Shown here one piece after another: positions 23,313 through 34,015 of a DNA stretch of 64,000 bases. Numbering within the stretch: the first letter of the stretch is position 1; each line of letters opens with the position of its first letter. The stretch is taken from contig CM055611.1 in assembly GCA_029379385.1 (NCBI GenBank), forward strand, positions 16,562,062-16,626,061. Direction: 5' to 3'. The notes under the pieces were generated by a model. That model saw only the letters and a list, made by a program, of their open reading frames with translations. It was not told the origin of the DNA and did not search any database. A program made the position numbers and the translations under genes. The stretch comes from Quillaja saponaria (taxonomy: Eukaryota > Streptophyta > Magnoliopsida > Fabales > Quillajaceae).

Positions 23313-23511
23313 AGTGTTTCTCACCCTTTAGTTTTTCTCACAGAAACCAAAGCCGAAGATCACATCACTAGTACTACTCCAATGTCTGTGATGAGACCGG
23401 AGGATTGTCATGCATATTGCCATGATTGACGCAAACAAGAGGGAGCAACCAGTGTGAACACACTTCTATATAACATGTTTGGCAGCTTGTATACGTGGCA
23501 ATTTGTTATGA

Positions 23512-25027
23512 AGATTATATATATATAGTGGAAATTCTAATCATATTATTTATACTATTCTAAAATCAGAAAATTCTTATAATCTATTATTTTATAATAG
23601 TATAAATTAATTAAATTAAATTAACTGAAAAATTTTGAAAATATCTTTTTCTCTCCTAATAACTACTATTACCACAACTATTCACATACCAACTACAACT
23701 CTTTCATTTTTTATTTCTTAATACAGTGAGTGGGGTTTCACGTGGGATTTTGTGATAATCCTTAGCCCTAGATTATCATAATTACCTTTATTAGATAAAT
23801 TGTGCTATTTTGATGATTGATAAATATTGCAGGTGCAAGGGATAGGAACATGCCACCACCTACCCATATTATATTTTATTATAGGAACTTCCTTTTTATG
23901 CTTCAGCAAGGGATCAAAATGAAGAAGAAAAAAAAATTTACTGTATATATTTATATTTTTCTCTTTTTATAAAAGTATAGATATAAATAATAAACTACTG
24001 GGTATATATATATGGACAAATTAAATTACTTCTACGTACTTTTTTTTTTTTTTTTGGTTGAATACTTTCTACGTACTGTTTAGTAATTACCAGTATGTAT
24101 GAGAAATGTTTGATTAGTGTGTTATGTTTTAAGTTGTTCTTTTCTTAACGGGGAGCTTTCTTTATCTTTCATCTTTCTCGAAAATTAGTTGATGAGTTTT
24201 AATTTGAAGATTTTTCAATGAAATGTATGAGTATAGAATTGTAAATGTGACAAGAGACACATGATATATATATGTGGCCTATATATATGTGTGTTAGGCC
24301 ACATAAAGAGAAAATAAATAAAATAAATTCATGAAAATCGCTGAGTTCCACTCAATTGATATTATAGTGGAGTTTTTTTATTTCTTTATTTATAGATACT
24401 ACATTATCATAATAATCAAGAGTTGTAAGTTAATTATAACTAGCCATATAATTATATCAAGAAGTTGTTTTACGATATAGTTAACTTTTTAATTACTATA
24501 TATAAATTAAAATATATCTAAGTTCATTTTTATCTTTTTATGTAATATATATTTTATAGAATGGCCAAGGTAAAAGCAAGAAGGTTTAATTATTGTTTTA
24601 ATCCTTTAACATTATCTTAATTTTAATCAATTCAATCATCTATGATTTTTTCTAATTAATTTTATCTTTTAGGATTAAGAATTTCTCAATAATTTTCATT
24701 TTCTTGGCCACAAATGAAATAATCTTACTTGATGCAAAATCAATGAAGTGTTGAATTTCATTTTAGGACTTGGAAAATATTTTCTATGATTTAACTTTTA
24801 GATATGTAGAATTATTTTATTTATATATGAAATACTACTTTATTGAATTTTTGAATCTTAAAATAAAATTGATTGAAAAAATTAATAAATGACCAAAAAT
24901 AAAAAATAAAGAATCTTGAGTAGGTTTAGAATTCAAATCGAATAATATACTTTGAATATTAGGATTGAATATAATTCCGAACTCAAATTCAAATAAATAT
25001 TTAACCCTGTGCCGAAAGTTAGTGATA
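23512..25027. other. Non-coding 3' flank of copy B
   Basis: AT-rich sequence without supported genes. 24240-24490 aligns with 59760-59985 in copy C ('ttaggccacataaagaga', 'tatagatactacattatcataat'). 24500-25027 has no recognised content. Confidence 0.55.
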
Positions 25028-25239
25028 AAGTGTCAGGATTTTGGACACAAGGGTCCAAGTTCCAATGTTTATAGCAAATATGGTAGGTTTTTTACTTAAA
25101 ATGTCAAAATGGGTAACTTGAGAAACTGGATTTTGATTCCACATAATCAGCCCACGGGGCCATCACTACATGCTCACTACCCATCCCTGCAAAAAACTGA
25201 AACCAGATTTAGACCATATATTTTAAATGAAAATAATGT

Positions 25240-25960
25240 CATATAAATTTAAAAATTATCTAAAATTAAAAATATCAAACATTCTAAAATTTAAAATTAT
25301 CATGCTCTATAAATTTTAAAATTATTATACACTTTAAATTTAAAATTTATCATTCATTTTAAAATTTAAATATATCATACACTATAATAAAAAAATATTA
25401 TACATTTTAATATTTTAAAATTCAAGATTTTTTTAAATTTAAAGTATATGATATTTTTAAAATTTAAAGTGTCTATTAAATTTTAAATTCTATGATAATT
25501 TTTAAATTATAGTTATGATATTTTTTTAATTTATAATGTATGATATTTTTTTTATTATAGCATATGATAAATTTTAAAATGTATGATAAATTTTAAATTT
25601 AAAGTGTATAATAATTTTAAAATTTATAGTGTATGATAATTTTTAATTTTAGAGTGTATGATATTTTTTATATTTAGAGTTAATGATAGTTTTTAAATTT
25701 ATAATAAATTATATTCTTAAAATTTAAAATGTATAATAATTTTTAAATTTATAGTGTATGATATGTTAAAATTTGAAATTTATGATATTTATTAAATTAA
25801 AAAGTGTAAATAAATTTTAAATTTAAATGATATTTTTTTTAATTTAAAATTGATGGTCTGAGACCAGATTTTCAAAATTTATTAAATCTAAAAGTGTAAA
25901 TAAATTTTAAATTTAAATGATATTTTTTTAATTTAAAATTGATGACCTGAAACAGGAATT
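25240..25960. repeat. Dense imperfect short repeats, 'tttaaatttaaagtgtatgata' type
   Basis: About 700 bp made of many degenerate copies, in both orientations, of a 20-30 bp unit combining 'tttaaattta' with 'gtgtatgata' or its complement 'tatcatacac'. The complement orientation dominates 25240-25420 and the direct orientation 25490-25830, giving large-scale self-complementarity. Confidence 0.7.
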
Positions 25961-26124
25961 TCAAAATCTAGTTTCAATTTTTTGCAGAGATGGGCCCGTG
26001 AGCTGATGATATGGAGTGAGAAACCAAATTTTCGTAAAGTTGGAACTTGGACTAAAAATATTGGAACTTTTCGAAACTGAGCCGACCAAAACCAATAAAA
26101 TCAAAAATATATTAATCGAGCAAA

Positions 26125-26217
26125 AGGAGAGAGAGGGATTCGAACCCTCAATAGTTCTCTGTTTCGAACTATACTAGTTTTCAAGACCGGAGCTATCAAC
26201 CAGTCAACCAACTCTCC
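26125..26217 (-). tRNA. Plastid-type tRNA-Ser(UGA) copy, probably a pseudogene
   Basis: On the minus strand the sequence begins GGAGAG and ends in the T-arm 'gagggttcgaatccctc' followed by TCTCTCC. It carries 'ggtcttgaaaac' with a UGA anticodon and a long variable arm stem (TAGTTC/GAACTA). This is the layout and much of the sequence of chloroplast trnS-UGA. The acceptor stem has a mismatch at its last pair and the anticodon stem has lost a pair (CCGGT opposite ACTAG). The D stem still pairs with a G-U. No other plastid sequence was noticed on either side. The 3' CCA is not encoded, as expected. A decayed nuclear insertion of plastid or mitochondrial origin is most likely. Confidence 0.75.
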
Positions 26218-26371
26218 AAAAGAAAATTTCGATATTCTTTTTATTCCACTGAATAAAACACGACCATATGAGTTGATATATAAAGTATAAACATCCGGAA
26301 TGGATCATATTGACTAAAAGTATTAAAATTTGGACCCTTGTGGCCAAATTCCATAAGGTGTCCAGGCTGTT

Positions 26372-26474
26372 ACTTCTTTGTCTTGTTAACACTACTATTA
26401 TGACACTTTGTCTTGTTAACACCACTATATATTATGACAGTTCTTTGGCTTGTTAACACTACTATTATGACAGT
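26372..26474. repeat. Three-copy tandem repeat, about 30-37 bp
   Basis: Three successive units built on 'ctttgtcttgttaacac' plus 'actattatgaca'; the middle unit has extra 'tata' bases. Confidence 0.8.
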
Positions 26475-27019
26475 TTTACATTGATGTCGGTACCCACTCA
26501 TATATTGCCACGTTATTTAGTGATTTGACAATACACTAGTACTACTGGGCAGGACAATGAAGGACTCCTTCCTGTAAATTCTCATTTCGAAAGATAACGT
26601 GCTTGACGCCCAAGTCCAGAATACACTTGTTCTTTGAGGGACAAGATTCCCTCTCATTTGAAACATGGAGGACAGCTATGTTCACATTGCATTACCATCG
26701 CCAAAGCCACGATTACACACGGTTCTTACAGGGTTTGATATTACCCTGAATTACATTTTTTTTTTTTTTTTTTTTGTGCTAAGACTCAAATGACATTCTT
26801 CAATCTGCATATATGAATGAATCTGAGCAGTTTGTGTTGTGCATAAGAGAAGGTGATCATCCAAAGTAATTTACTTATTTATTTATTATTATTTTTTTCA
26901 ATTTCATACATATATGCCATGAGTTCTTGTTAATTTCTTTTTAGTTTAGCGTGGAAGGGTTCTAAGAATTTTTGTTCTTCTCCATGTTTATAGGTTGAAG
27001 ATCTTGTCCCTTAGTGAAA
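26475..27019 (+). other. Upstream region of the DUF247 pseudogene
   Basis: No coding similarity. Contains a T run (26758-26775) and an AT-rich stretch, then 'tttataggttgaag' ending in AG at 26998-27000, possibly an old splice acceptor of a 5'-UTR intron. A functional promoter cannot be shown. Confidence 0.4.
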
Positions 27020-28330
27020 ATGGTGCATGCTAGTGGTAGAGGTACTGCTTCAGTTGAACACATAATCAACATTCCAGAGAGGATACATCATCTCTGCATC
27101 TATAGGGTTCCTCCCAACCTTCGTCAAGTGAACGCGAAAGCCTACACTTCACGACATATCTCAATTGGTCCTTTCCATCATGGAAAACCTCAATTCAAGG
27201 CCATGGAAGAACAAAAAGAGAGATATTACCTTGAATTTCGAAAACGAATCAAGTCTGATAGACCTTTTCATGAATTTAACGCTTACATTGGAAATAATAA
27301 TATCTGGAATTGTTATGCAGATATATCCATGCCAACAACAAGGAATTTGCTGATATGATTGAATTGGATGCTGTGTTCATTATGGAGTTCTTCTCAAGGT
27401 TAAAAGATAGAGTTAACTACAAAGATGATGATTATGTGATGTCAAAACCATGGCTGATAGAAGGCATATGTCTGTACTTGATATTACTTGAGAATCAGCT
27501 TCCAATTAAAGTCTTGATTAAGTTATATACATTTCTGGAAGAAGAGGAAAGCAATACCTTCCTTGATCTTGCATGTAAGTGTGGGTTTCTTAAACCTCCC
27601 AATATCAAATTCTCAGAAACCACACCAAATCTTGTTTGCAAGTGCTTTTGCAGGGCCACGAAAAATCCTAAACCTGAAAATCAATGCTAACACGAGCATA
27701 CCACTAATGCGAAGCACTTCACAGACTTGCTAAGATGTTTCTACATTCCATCTAATTTAAATGTTGATGCACCAGACGATTCTGATTATGTTATTTCGTA
27801 TAGTGCAACGAAATTGCGTGACTCGGGTAAGTTTCAAAGCTGTTCGAGAAAGGTACTTGCTTGATGTAAACTTCAAGAATCATTCCTATTTATTCTGGCT
27901 TTTCAAGATTACCAAAGCTTGTCTTGAACTTCTGATTATAGATGATGGAATAGAACTTAAGCTTCGGAACCTCATGGCATTGGAGCAGTGTTACTATCCA
28001 GATGAGTTGTACAACTGCAATTACGTTTCGCTTATTGATGGACTAATTGAAACTAAAGGAGATGTAGATTTTCTTTTGGAACAGAAAGTAATTGTTAATT
28101 ATCTGGGAAGCAATGATGCAGTGGCAAAATTGGTTAACAGTTTTTGTAGAGAACTAACAGTAAGTTCAAGTTGCTACGAAGCAAAAATCAAAGAACTCAA
28201 TGCACACTATGAGAATCCTTTCAATCATACCATGGCGACTATAAGAAGGGTATACTTCAAAGATCTGTGGAGAACTAGTTCAACCATAGGTGGACTTGCT
28301 ATTCTGGCATTTATTTATTGCTTGAGCTAG
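27020..28330 (+). pseudogene. DUF247 family protein gene, frameshifted
   Basis: The start ATG at 27020 (MVHASGRG) is followed by IPERIHHLCIYRVPPNLR, YTSRHISIGPFHHGKPQFKAMEE, the conserved beginning of DUF247 proteins. The frame shifts near 27325 to IHANNKEFADMIELDAVFIMEFF and WLIEGICLYLILLENQLP, meets TAA at 27688-27690, and continues with FTDLLRCFY. It shifts again near 27828 to give VSFKAVRERYLLDV and LMALEQCYYPDE, then the Y-x-x-LIDGLI, DVDFLLEQKVIVNYLGSNDAVAKLVN block. A C-terminal membrane segment at about 28280-28327 (STIGGLAILAFIYCLS) ends at the TAG. Order and length fit one ancestral single-exon gene of about 430 codons. Two frameshifts and one stop make it a pseudogene unless the assembly is wrong. 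Confidence 0.88.
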
Positions 28331-29326
28331 CATATATAAGTCAAGAGCTTGTCTTAATTACTTGAAAGTTGCTACTTACTTGGAGTTGTAAGTTGTGTTG
28401 ATAATGTAGTAATGTTGTTTCTCTGAAATAAATTATTTTGTCCTTTTTTTGTCATATGCAACCCAACTTAGTTTTAATCAAGCAAAATGTCTATGAGCAT
28501 TAATTATGAGTGCTTCCTAAGGATTAACATTATTTCAGATAATCTCATTTTTCTTTTTTCTTTTTTGGATCTTTTAAAAATGTTTGAAAGGGAGGAAGCA
28601 ATAATTAAGAGACAGAGAAGTCTCATGAATTATATTTGCAGGTGAAATCGGAGGTCAAGGGAGGCATTGCTTGTTTGAAGGAGAAAATGGAAAACAATCC
28701 CTACAGAAATTTACTGCCTCGGCTACTATACCAGGCTACACATGGTTTGGGATCCCAAGTTCCCACATTTTAAATTTAATTATTTTGCATATTGATGGAA
28801 TGATGGTAACTTCCCCATCAACATTCCCAGAACAATTTTCCTGGTTAGAACTTACAAGTAGTCATGTCACAATCACAACTACAATCCCCAACGGAACACC
28901 ATATCATTCAATTACCTCTCAGCCCCAACCTCCTAGAAAAAACAAAAGCCCAAGCCCGTGCCCTTCCTTTATCCTTTACAAAATAAAAAGTGGCTCTTGC
29001 CCTGCAGCTTTTTCTCTCACACATAAATTCTCGCCCTTACTTTACATTTTTTTCTCTCACTCAAATACATCCATCGTGCAAACCAAATCTTAACAAATCA
29101 TAATTATTTACAGGTGGGTGTATTACACTGCATTTATATCTGTTTCTTTCTCCACTGTTAGTATGCGACACAAAGAAGATCTAATATTTATTAACGCGCA
29201 CGAATTTTATTTTATTTTCCTATATTTAAAATAAATGTTTAAAGTCTTCAGTATTCTAAAATAAAAAATAAAAAATAAAAAAGCTAAAGTCTTCTTTTTC
29301 ACGTGTTATGTGCAGAAGTTATTCAA
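28331..29326. other. 3' flank of the DUF247 pseudogene, no supported gene
   Basis: An open frame of 140 codons exists at 28671-29093 (+), but its product (Ser/Thr/Pro-rich, then SPSPCPSF) matches nothing I recognise and it has no convincing gene context. Possible polyadenylation signals ('aataaa') occur near 28428. Confidence 0.4.
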
Positions 29327-29520
29327 CTAGGTATAGCTGCTATGCCTAACATGGAAGGTTGGGTGCACCTTCAACCTTTCCGGTGACGGCAACCTATAAG
29401 CCACATTATTAACCTTTTTAACAATTTCAAAAGGTCCATCATAAAGTTTTATTAGATCAAAAGAAGGATCGATGTCATAAAGTTTTATTGGATACAACTG
29501 TGAAAGAAAATATTTCAATT
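29327..29520 (-). pseudogene. Gypsy pol fragment (integrase C-terminus) in the left arm
   Basis: The minus-strand frame contains LYDGPFEIVKKVNNVAYRLPSPERLKVHPTFHV, typical of the region between integrase and chromodomain in chromoviruses (motifs GPF-x-I, YRL-x-x-P, HP-x-FHVS). It ends where the inverted duplication ends. A truncated copy of the gypsy-3 sequence at 35160-35340. Confidence 0.75.
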
Positions 29521-30012
29521 AGTCCCATTGTGGGTATTGGGGGACTATGAAAGACTTCTCTTGCTTCGTTAGAGTACAATGATTCGGTTGTACAAAACCA
29601 TTTCGAGCTTAAGACGTGGGTTTGTGTGTTTAATGAATTTGATGTGAAATATGTTAGAATTCAAACCCTCCATTATTACGAAATCTATGCACCGTCACAT
29701 CATAAGCTTAATTAAAATTAAAGAAATGTTTAACCTATTTAACTAGATAAAACTTAATTAAAATTGAAGGAAATGTTTGACTTATTTTGATTAGATAAGT
29801 ATGATCAATTAAGTAAGACTATTCAATAAGATAAGTATTATTTAAAAATTTGTGAATTAGACAAAAAATTTTAGATAAAAACTTTAAAGTGTGATGTGCC
29901 CGTTTCATATAAATAGGACTTATGTTATTAATGTGTTAAATATTGAGTGGAGATAGTGTAATAGTATAAAGAAAAAAGAGAGGGTTATTGAATCTTTCAA
30001 GAATTTGATGAT
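29327..30012 (-). repeat. Left arm of a long inverted duplication
   Basis: Reads, as reverse complement, like 34715-35333: shared 'ggtgcacccaacctt', 'gatcctt', 'tcatagtcccccaataccca', 'aagctcgaaatggtttt', 'catcataagctta' and 'ctattacact' blocks in the same order. The outer end stops sharply at 'ctaacatgg' (29347), while the right arm continues into gypsy sequence. The left arm is therefore the derived, inverted copy. Confidence 0.8.
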
Positions 30013-30014
30013 AA

Positions 30015-30588
30015 TAGGCCTGTGCATCAGATAGGGTCAGGTTTTGAAAATTTGAAAGCCAACCGACAGAGTCGGATTTATATTCTTAATATATGTTCAA
30101 AGCTGAAAAGGCTTCATATCCAACACCGACTGACAATGTTGAGTTTCCGGTCGGTCAGATTTGGTTTCAGTTTTTTTTAAGGTTGGGCCGGGGCTCACGA
30201 ATTTGAGGCCTATGACAATATTAATGAGTTTGGGCTTTATTGAGCCTTTTCAACATACAACTTGATCCAGTAAATTTTTTTTTCTTTTTCAAACTATCAT
30301 ATAATAAAATAAACATGGGCTGGGCCTAATTCTGAATCTCTGAAGTTAGGGTAATGGGCCATGGTTTGGGCAAAGTGGCAGTGGGCTTAGGTATAGACTT
30401 GAAAAGTAATGTTTAACTTTTAGTCTGGTTGAGTTCAGGTTTTAAATTGGTTTTTCAAATATACCCGAACCAGTGAATATTGGGTCTACCAGAGTTGCTC
30501 CGAGAGTCTTGGGAAGCTGCCCGAACTTGACAAAAGCCGGATTTGGTCTAGTCAATAGGTCGGGAAGCATACCAACTGCACAGGCCTA
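30015..30588. mobile_element. hAT-like non-autonomous element with TIR TAGGCCTGTGCA
   Basis: The left end TAGGCCTGTGCA and right end TGCACAGGCCTA are perfect 12-bp inverted repeats 574 bp apart. The interior carries 'ggtcgg' and 'ccgac' motifs, often seen in this type of plant MITE, but no transposase. The flanking 8-mers (GATGATAA and GCAGAGCA) do not match, so the target duplication has been lost or the border is rearranged. Its left end lies two bases from the end of the left inverted arm. Confidence 0.6.
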
Positions 30589-31784
30589 GCAGAGCATTTC
30601 ATGCATCAATTTGTAAGGGAGTATCCAATGGAGATCCTTCAAAAATATACCATTTTTAAAATATGATTACTTAAAAATGAATAGTATGTAGACCCATGTG
30701 TTGTTGCAAGCATATTATCTTATGTCTAGTGAGCACATAATAGACGAATCAATATTAAAATTATTTTATTTGCATACAACAACAAACTTCTTGCCATTTT
30801 GGAGGGAACATGGACAGAAGGCATCGTCATTATAAATATATTAATTTATTGTCATAAGACTCAATTTTTTCAAAACTCGACTTATTAATATTATTAATAG
30901 ATATTTTTATTGTTTTAATAAACTTATATATATATATAACATATTTTGTAACATATTTTGGTGGTAAATTATTTAAGTGGCTCTCTAATAGGTCTTGGAT
31001 TCAATTCTTCTTGACTAGTCGATTCAAACTTCGCAAAAACTCGGTTCATTTCTACCACTAAAGTACACAAGATATGGCTTTAACCCGTAACATGGAAGAT
31101 TTCAAAATTAGATTAAGTAGTCCATTCAAGATCTGTAAAAAATTATTTAAAAAATTGTCGAAAACCTAATAGATTTTAAGACTCAAGTGATCTTATACGT
31201 TGGTTATCTATGTTGTCTTATTATTTATAAATTGTATTAGTGATATTAGTAAATTGTGTTGTAATATTGTTGAATTGAGTTAGAATTGTGTTGTAATATT
31301 GTTGAATTGAGTTAGAATTGTGTTGTAATATTTGATTTATCAAGTGAGATACATGGTCTAATATTGAATTTAGATCAAATAATATTGATTCATTAAGTTT
31401 GGATCCATATTAAAATTTAACTTAAAAAATTATTATAATATTTATGTACTTCAATTGCAGTTTTTTTAAAGATAATCAATTAACCAGTAAGTTTATTTAT
31501 TTAAACAATAGCTTTTGACACATAAGAAAATTATTGCTACCCCTTAATAATTGTGAACTTGATTGAGTCCGCGGATTGTAATTTGTAAACTCAAAAAGTT
31601 ATTTTAGGAAGGTTTTGAACTTGAATGGTTTATGTCTACACATATCTTAACCTAATTTAATCTATTAACATACCCACCTACAATGATTAATTTAACAGTT
31701 GTACGTGAGTCATGTTTAAAAGAGTAATTATTTGAAAACATAATTCAATGATAAATAATTTTATTTATATAATCTATCAATCTA
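30589..31784. other. Non-coding AT-rich stretch
   Basis: No gene supported. Contains the 32-bp tandem repeat listed next. Confidence 0.45.
31256..31333. repeat. 32-bp tandem repeat, about 2.4 copies
   Basis: Unit 'gtgttgtaatattg' plus 'ttgaattgagttagaatt', two exact copies plus a partial third. Confidence 0.85.
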
Positions 31785-32480
31785 TACTATACTAAAAGTT
31801 AGAACACCTTTATGATGTTCTCTAATATTTTAATATAGTTTTTAATTCAAATAACATACTAAAAAGGAGGATAGTGTCCTCCTAAATTTTAACATCCTTT
31901 TAAATTAAAATTCCATCATTTATTAGAAAATACTCACTTTCTTCTATAATTTAAGGGGAAAAAAATAAAAACAAGAAACAAAAAACACATGTAGTGTTAA
32001 CTTCAATTAATCAATTATTATTTTTCTTTAAAAAAGCAATCTCTTCTAAAACTTATCTCATTTTCTTCATTTTAAACAGCAATTATAATATTTTTTTCAT
32101 TATTTCTTTTTTTTTTTTTTAAAAAAAGCCATTAAACATGTGTGTAAGCAAGTGTTATGGAGCTAGTTTATTATAAATTATGCATGTAATCGAAATGAAT
32201 TGCAAATAATATAGAAAACCAATTACACATGAATTACAAATTGATATTATATTATTATTCAATAAAAAATTTAATTGTATTAATACTCTAATGATATAAG
32301 GGTCAATTGTATTTTACCTCATGAACTACTACATATTTTACAATAATCCCCATAAACTATCGAGCTAGGCACATAACCCTTTTATTTGAGTCATAATTAG
32401 CAAAGAACTACCACTCATCTAAATTAGCCATTAAATCTAATAAATTAAATCATAAAAGACTAAACTACCCTCATTATAAG

Positions 32481-32512
<32 letters not shown>

Positions 32513-32700
32513 TTTTATAGTTTCTCTTTTTTAAAATATTTTTCTTTTATTTTCATTGAAACTAAACTCTTTATTTTGATTCAATTTTAGGATACATAAG
32601 CAATATTTGAATCATTCATATTTTTTATTTTCTTGTAATAATATTTAAATTATTAATAAATTTACCAATATTGTTTGTCATCTATTTATCTATTTATACT
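31785..32700. repeat. Tandem duplicate 1 of an AT-rich element with a Helitron-like start
   Basis: Begins 'tctatactatactaaaag', resembling the 5' ends of plant Helitrons (TC followed by TATACTA...AAAG). Aligns over its length with 32701-33640: 'agtttttaattcaaataac', 'cctcctaaattttaaca', 'ggagctagtttattat', 'gcatgtaat', 'ggtcaattgtatttta', 'tttgaatcattcat'. No helicase coding sequence was seen. Confidence 0.55.
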
Positions 32701-33640
32701 ATACTATATTGTATTATCCTATACTAAAAGCCAAAACACCTTATGCTATCCTTTGACTTTTTAATATAGTTTTTAATTCAAATAACATACTAAAAGGGAG
32801 GATTGTGTCCTCCTAAATTTTGGCATCTTTTTAAATTAAAATTCCATCATTTCTCCTATAATTAAGCAAAAAATTAACATGAAAAAAAAAAAAAAAACAC
32901 ACACACATACATATTGTAAATTCAATTAATCAATTATTATTTTTCATTAAGGGGAAAAAAAAAACCTATTCTAAAAATTATCTCATTCTCTATTTTATAC
33001 AACAATTATAATTTTTCTACATTATTTTAAAAAAAAATCCTTGAATACTTGTTAAGCACGTGTAATGGAGCTAGTTTATTATATGTGTAATTTATGCTAT
33101 TATATTACACATAAATTATGCATGTAATCAAAATGAATTGCAAATAATATAGAAAACAAATTACGCATGAATTATAAATTGATATTATATTATTAAACAA
33201 TAAATTTTTTTAATTAAATTAATACTCTAATGATATAATTAAAATAAAATTCATATAAAATATAAAGGTCAATTGTATTTTATCCCATGAATACCACCTA
33301 TTTTTCAATAATCCCCCATAAACTATCGAACTACGCACATAACCCCCTTATTTGAGTCATAATTAGCAAATAACTACCACTCATCTAAATTGGCCATTAA
33401 ATCTAATAAATTAACTCATAAAAGACTAAATTACCTTCATTATAAGTTTTTGTTTTAATTTTTTATGTTTCCACTTTTTTCAATCTTTTTCTTTTCATTT
33501 TCATTGAAACTAAACTCTTTAGATTGATTCAATTTTATGATACATAAATAATATTTGAATCATTCATAATTTTGATTTTTTTTTTTCATAATATTTAAAT
33601 TATTAATAGATTTACTATTATTATTTTTCTCATTTATAGA
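32701..33640. repeat. Tandem duplicate 2 of the same element
   Basis: Second copy, beginning near 'cctatactaaaagcc' (32719). Roughly 85-90% similar to copy 1 by eye, with extra bases near 33235-33265. Its 3' half (33265-33430) is inverted-complementary to 33840-34015. Confidence 0.6.
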
Positions 33641-33839
33641 AGTTATAGAAGTTGTTTTTTTAAATTTACGTTTTAATGATAATATTTTCATCAAAACTTT
33701 TATTTTTTTTATTATTGTATTCCATATTAAAAAATATACTAATATTGAATAAAAATAAAGCTTTTAATTGCTAAAAAAGATAAAAGAAGAAACAAGAGAT
33801 AGAAAGCAAAAAACATAAAATTAAAAAAAAAATTAATAA

Positions 33840-34015
33840 ATATAATTTATTTTTTAAAGTTAATTTGTTAGATTTTTTTACTAATTTGGATGATTAAGGA
33901 TTATTTACTAATTATGAATCAAATAAGGGGTTATGTGTCTAATTTGATTGTTCATGGGGGTTAATGCAAAATGGGTTCTAGTTCATGAGAGTAAAGTGCA
34001 ATTGACTAAAAATAT
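33840..34015. repeat. Inverted partner of the 'ggtcaattgtatttta' block
   Basis: The reverse complement of this stretch ('gtcaattgcactttactct', 'cacataacccc', 'cataattagtaaataa') matches 33265-33430 and 32291-32450, suggesting TIRs of a MITE that ends near 34015. Confidence 0.55.

Larger units (their letters stand above)
17968..23511 (+). pseudogene. Small secreted cysteine-peptide gene, copy B, split by a retrotransposon
   Basis: The first part, 17968-18024, encodes MKKIMSFIILVLLVGLVEL, a signal-peptide hydrophobic stretch nearly identical to the copy at 56065; an upstream in-frame ATG exists at 17950. The frame then runs into the 5' LTR of a gypsy element. After the element, the reading frame resumes at 23313 (one AACTC duplicate removed) with SVSHPLVFLTET, AEDHIT and MRPEDCHAYCHD. 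It then meets a TGA at 23427-23429, where the intact paralogue has CGA (Arg). Further on, a 2-bp deletion removes the third cysteine region. So the gene has three independent lesions: insertion, nonsense and frameshift. Upstream DNA (TATA run near 17830, 'attacactaaag') is shared with the intact copy. Confidence 0.88.
2795..24500. repeat. Segmental duplication, copy B (interrupted by two transposons)
   Basis: Pieces at 2795-2840, 14884-18024, 23308-23530 and 24240-24490 align in the same order and orientation with 52035-52080, 52085-56125, 56120-56330 and 59760-59985 (copy C). The interruptions in copy B are a CACTA element (2841-14883) and a gypsy element (18025-23307). Both insertion points are uninterrupted in copy C. 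Copy C in turn has extra material, mainly LINE sequence, at 54680-55040 and 57180-57990. The duplicated unit contains a small secreted peptide gene near its 3' side. Outer boundaries are approximate. Confidence 0.75.
25028..26365. mobile_element. AT-rich foldback (inverted-repeat) element
   Basis: The left end ('ggacacaagggtccaagttcc' near 25045) is the inverted counterpart of 'ttggacccttgtggccaaatt' near 26330. Further in, 'cagcccacggggccat' at 25149 and 'cctgcaaaaaactgaaacc' near 25187 pair with 'atgggcccgtgagctg' at 25991 and 'tttcaattttttgcagaga' near 25972. The interior, 25240-25960, is itself a patchwork of inverted and direct short repeats. No coding sequence was seen. A non-autonomous TIR or foldback transposon is the simplest reading; no clear target duplication was found. 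Confidence 0.55.

Noticed and set aside
27014..27019. Two-codon N-terminal extension of the DUF247 frame
   Set aside because: Begins with GTG; the ATG at 27020 is the first real start.
28671..29093. 140-codon open frame after the DUF247 pseudogene
   Set aside because: No recognisable domain, uneven composition and no regulatory context; it could be chance or old repeat sequence.
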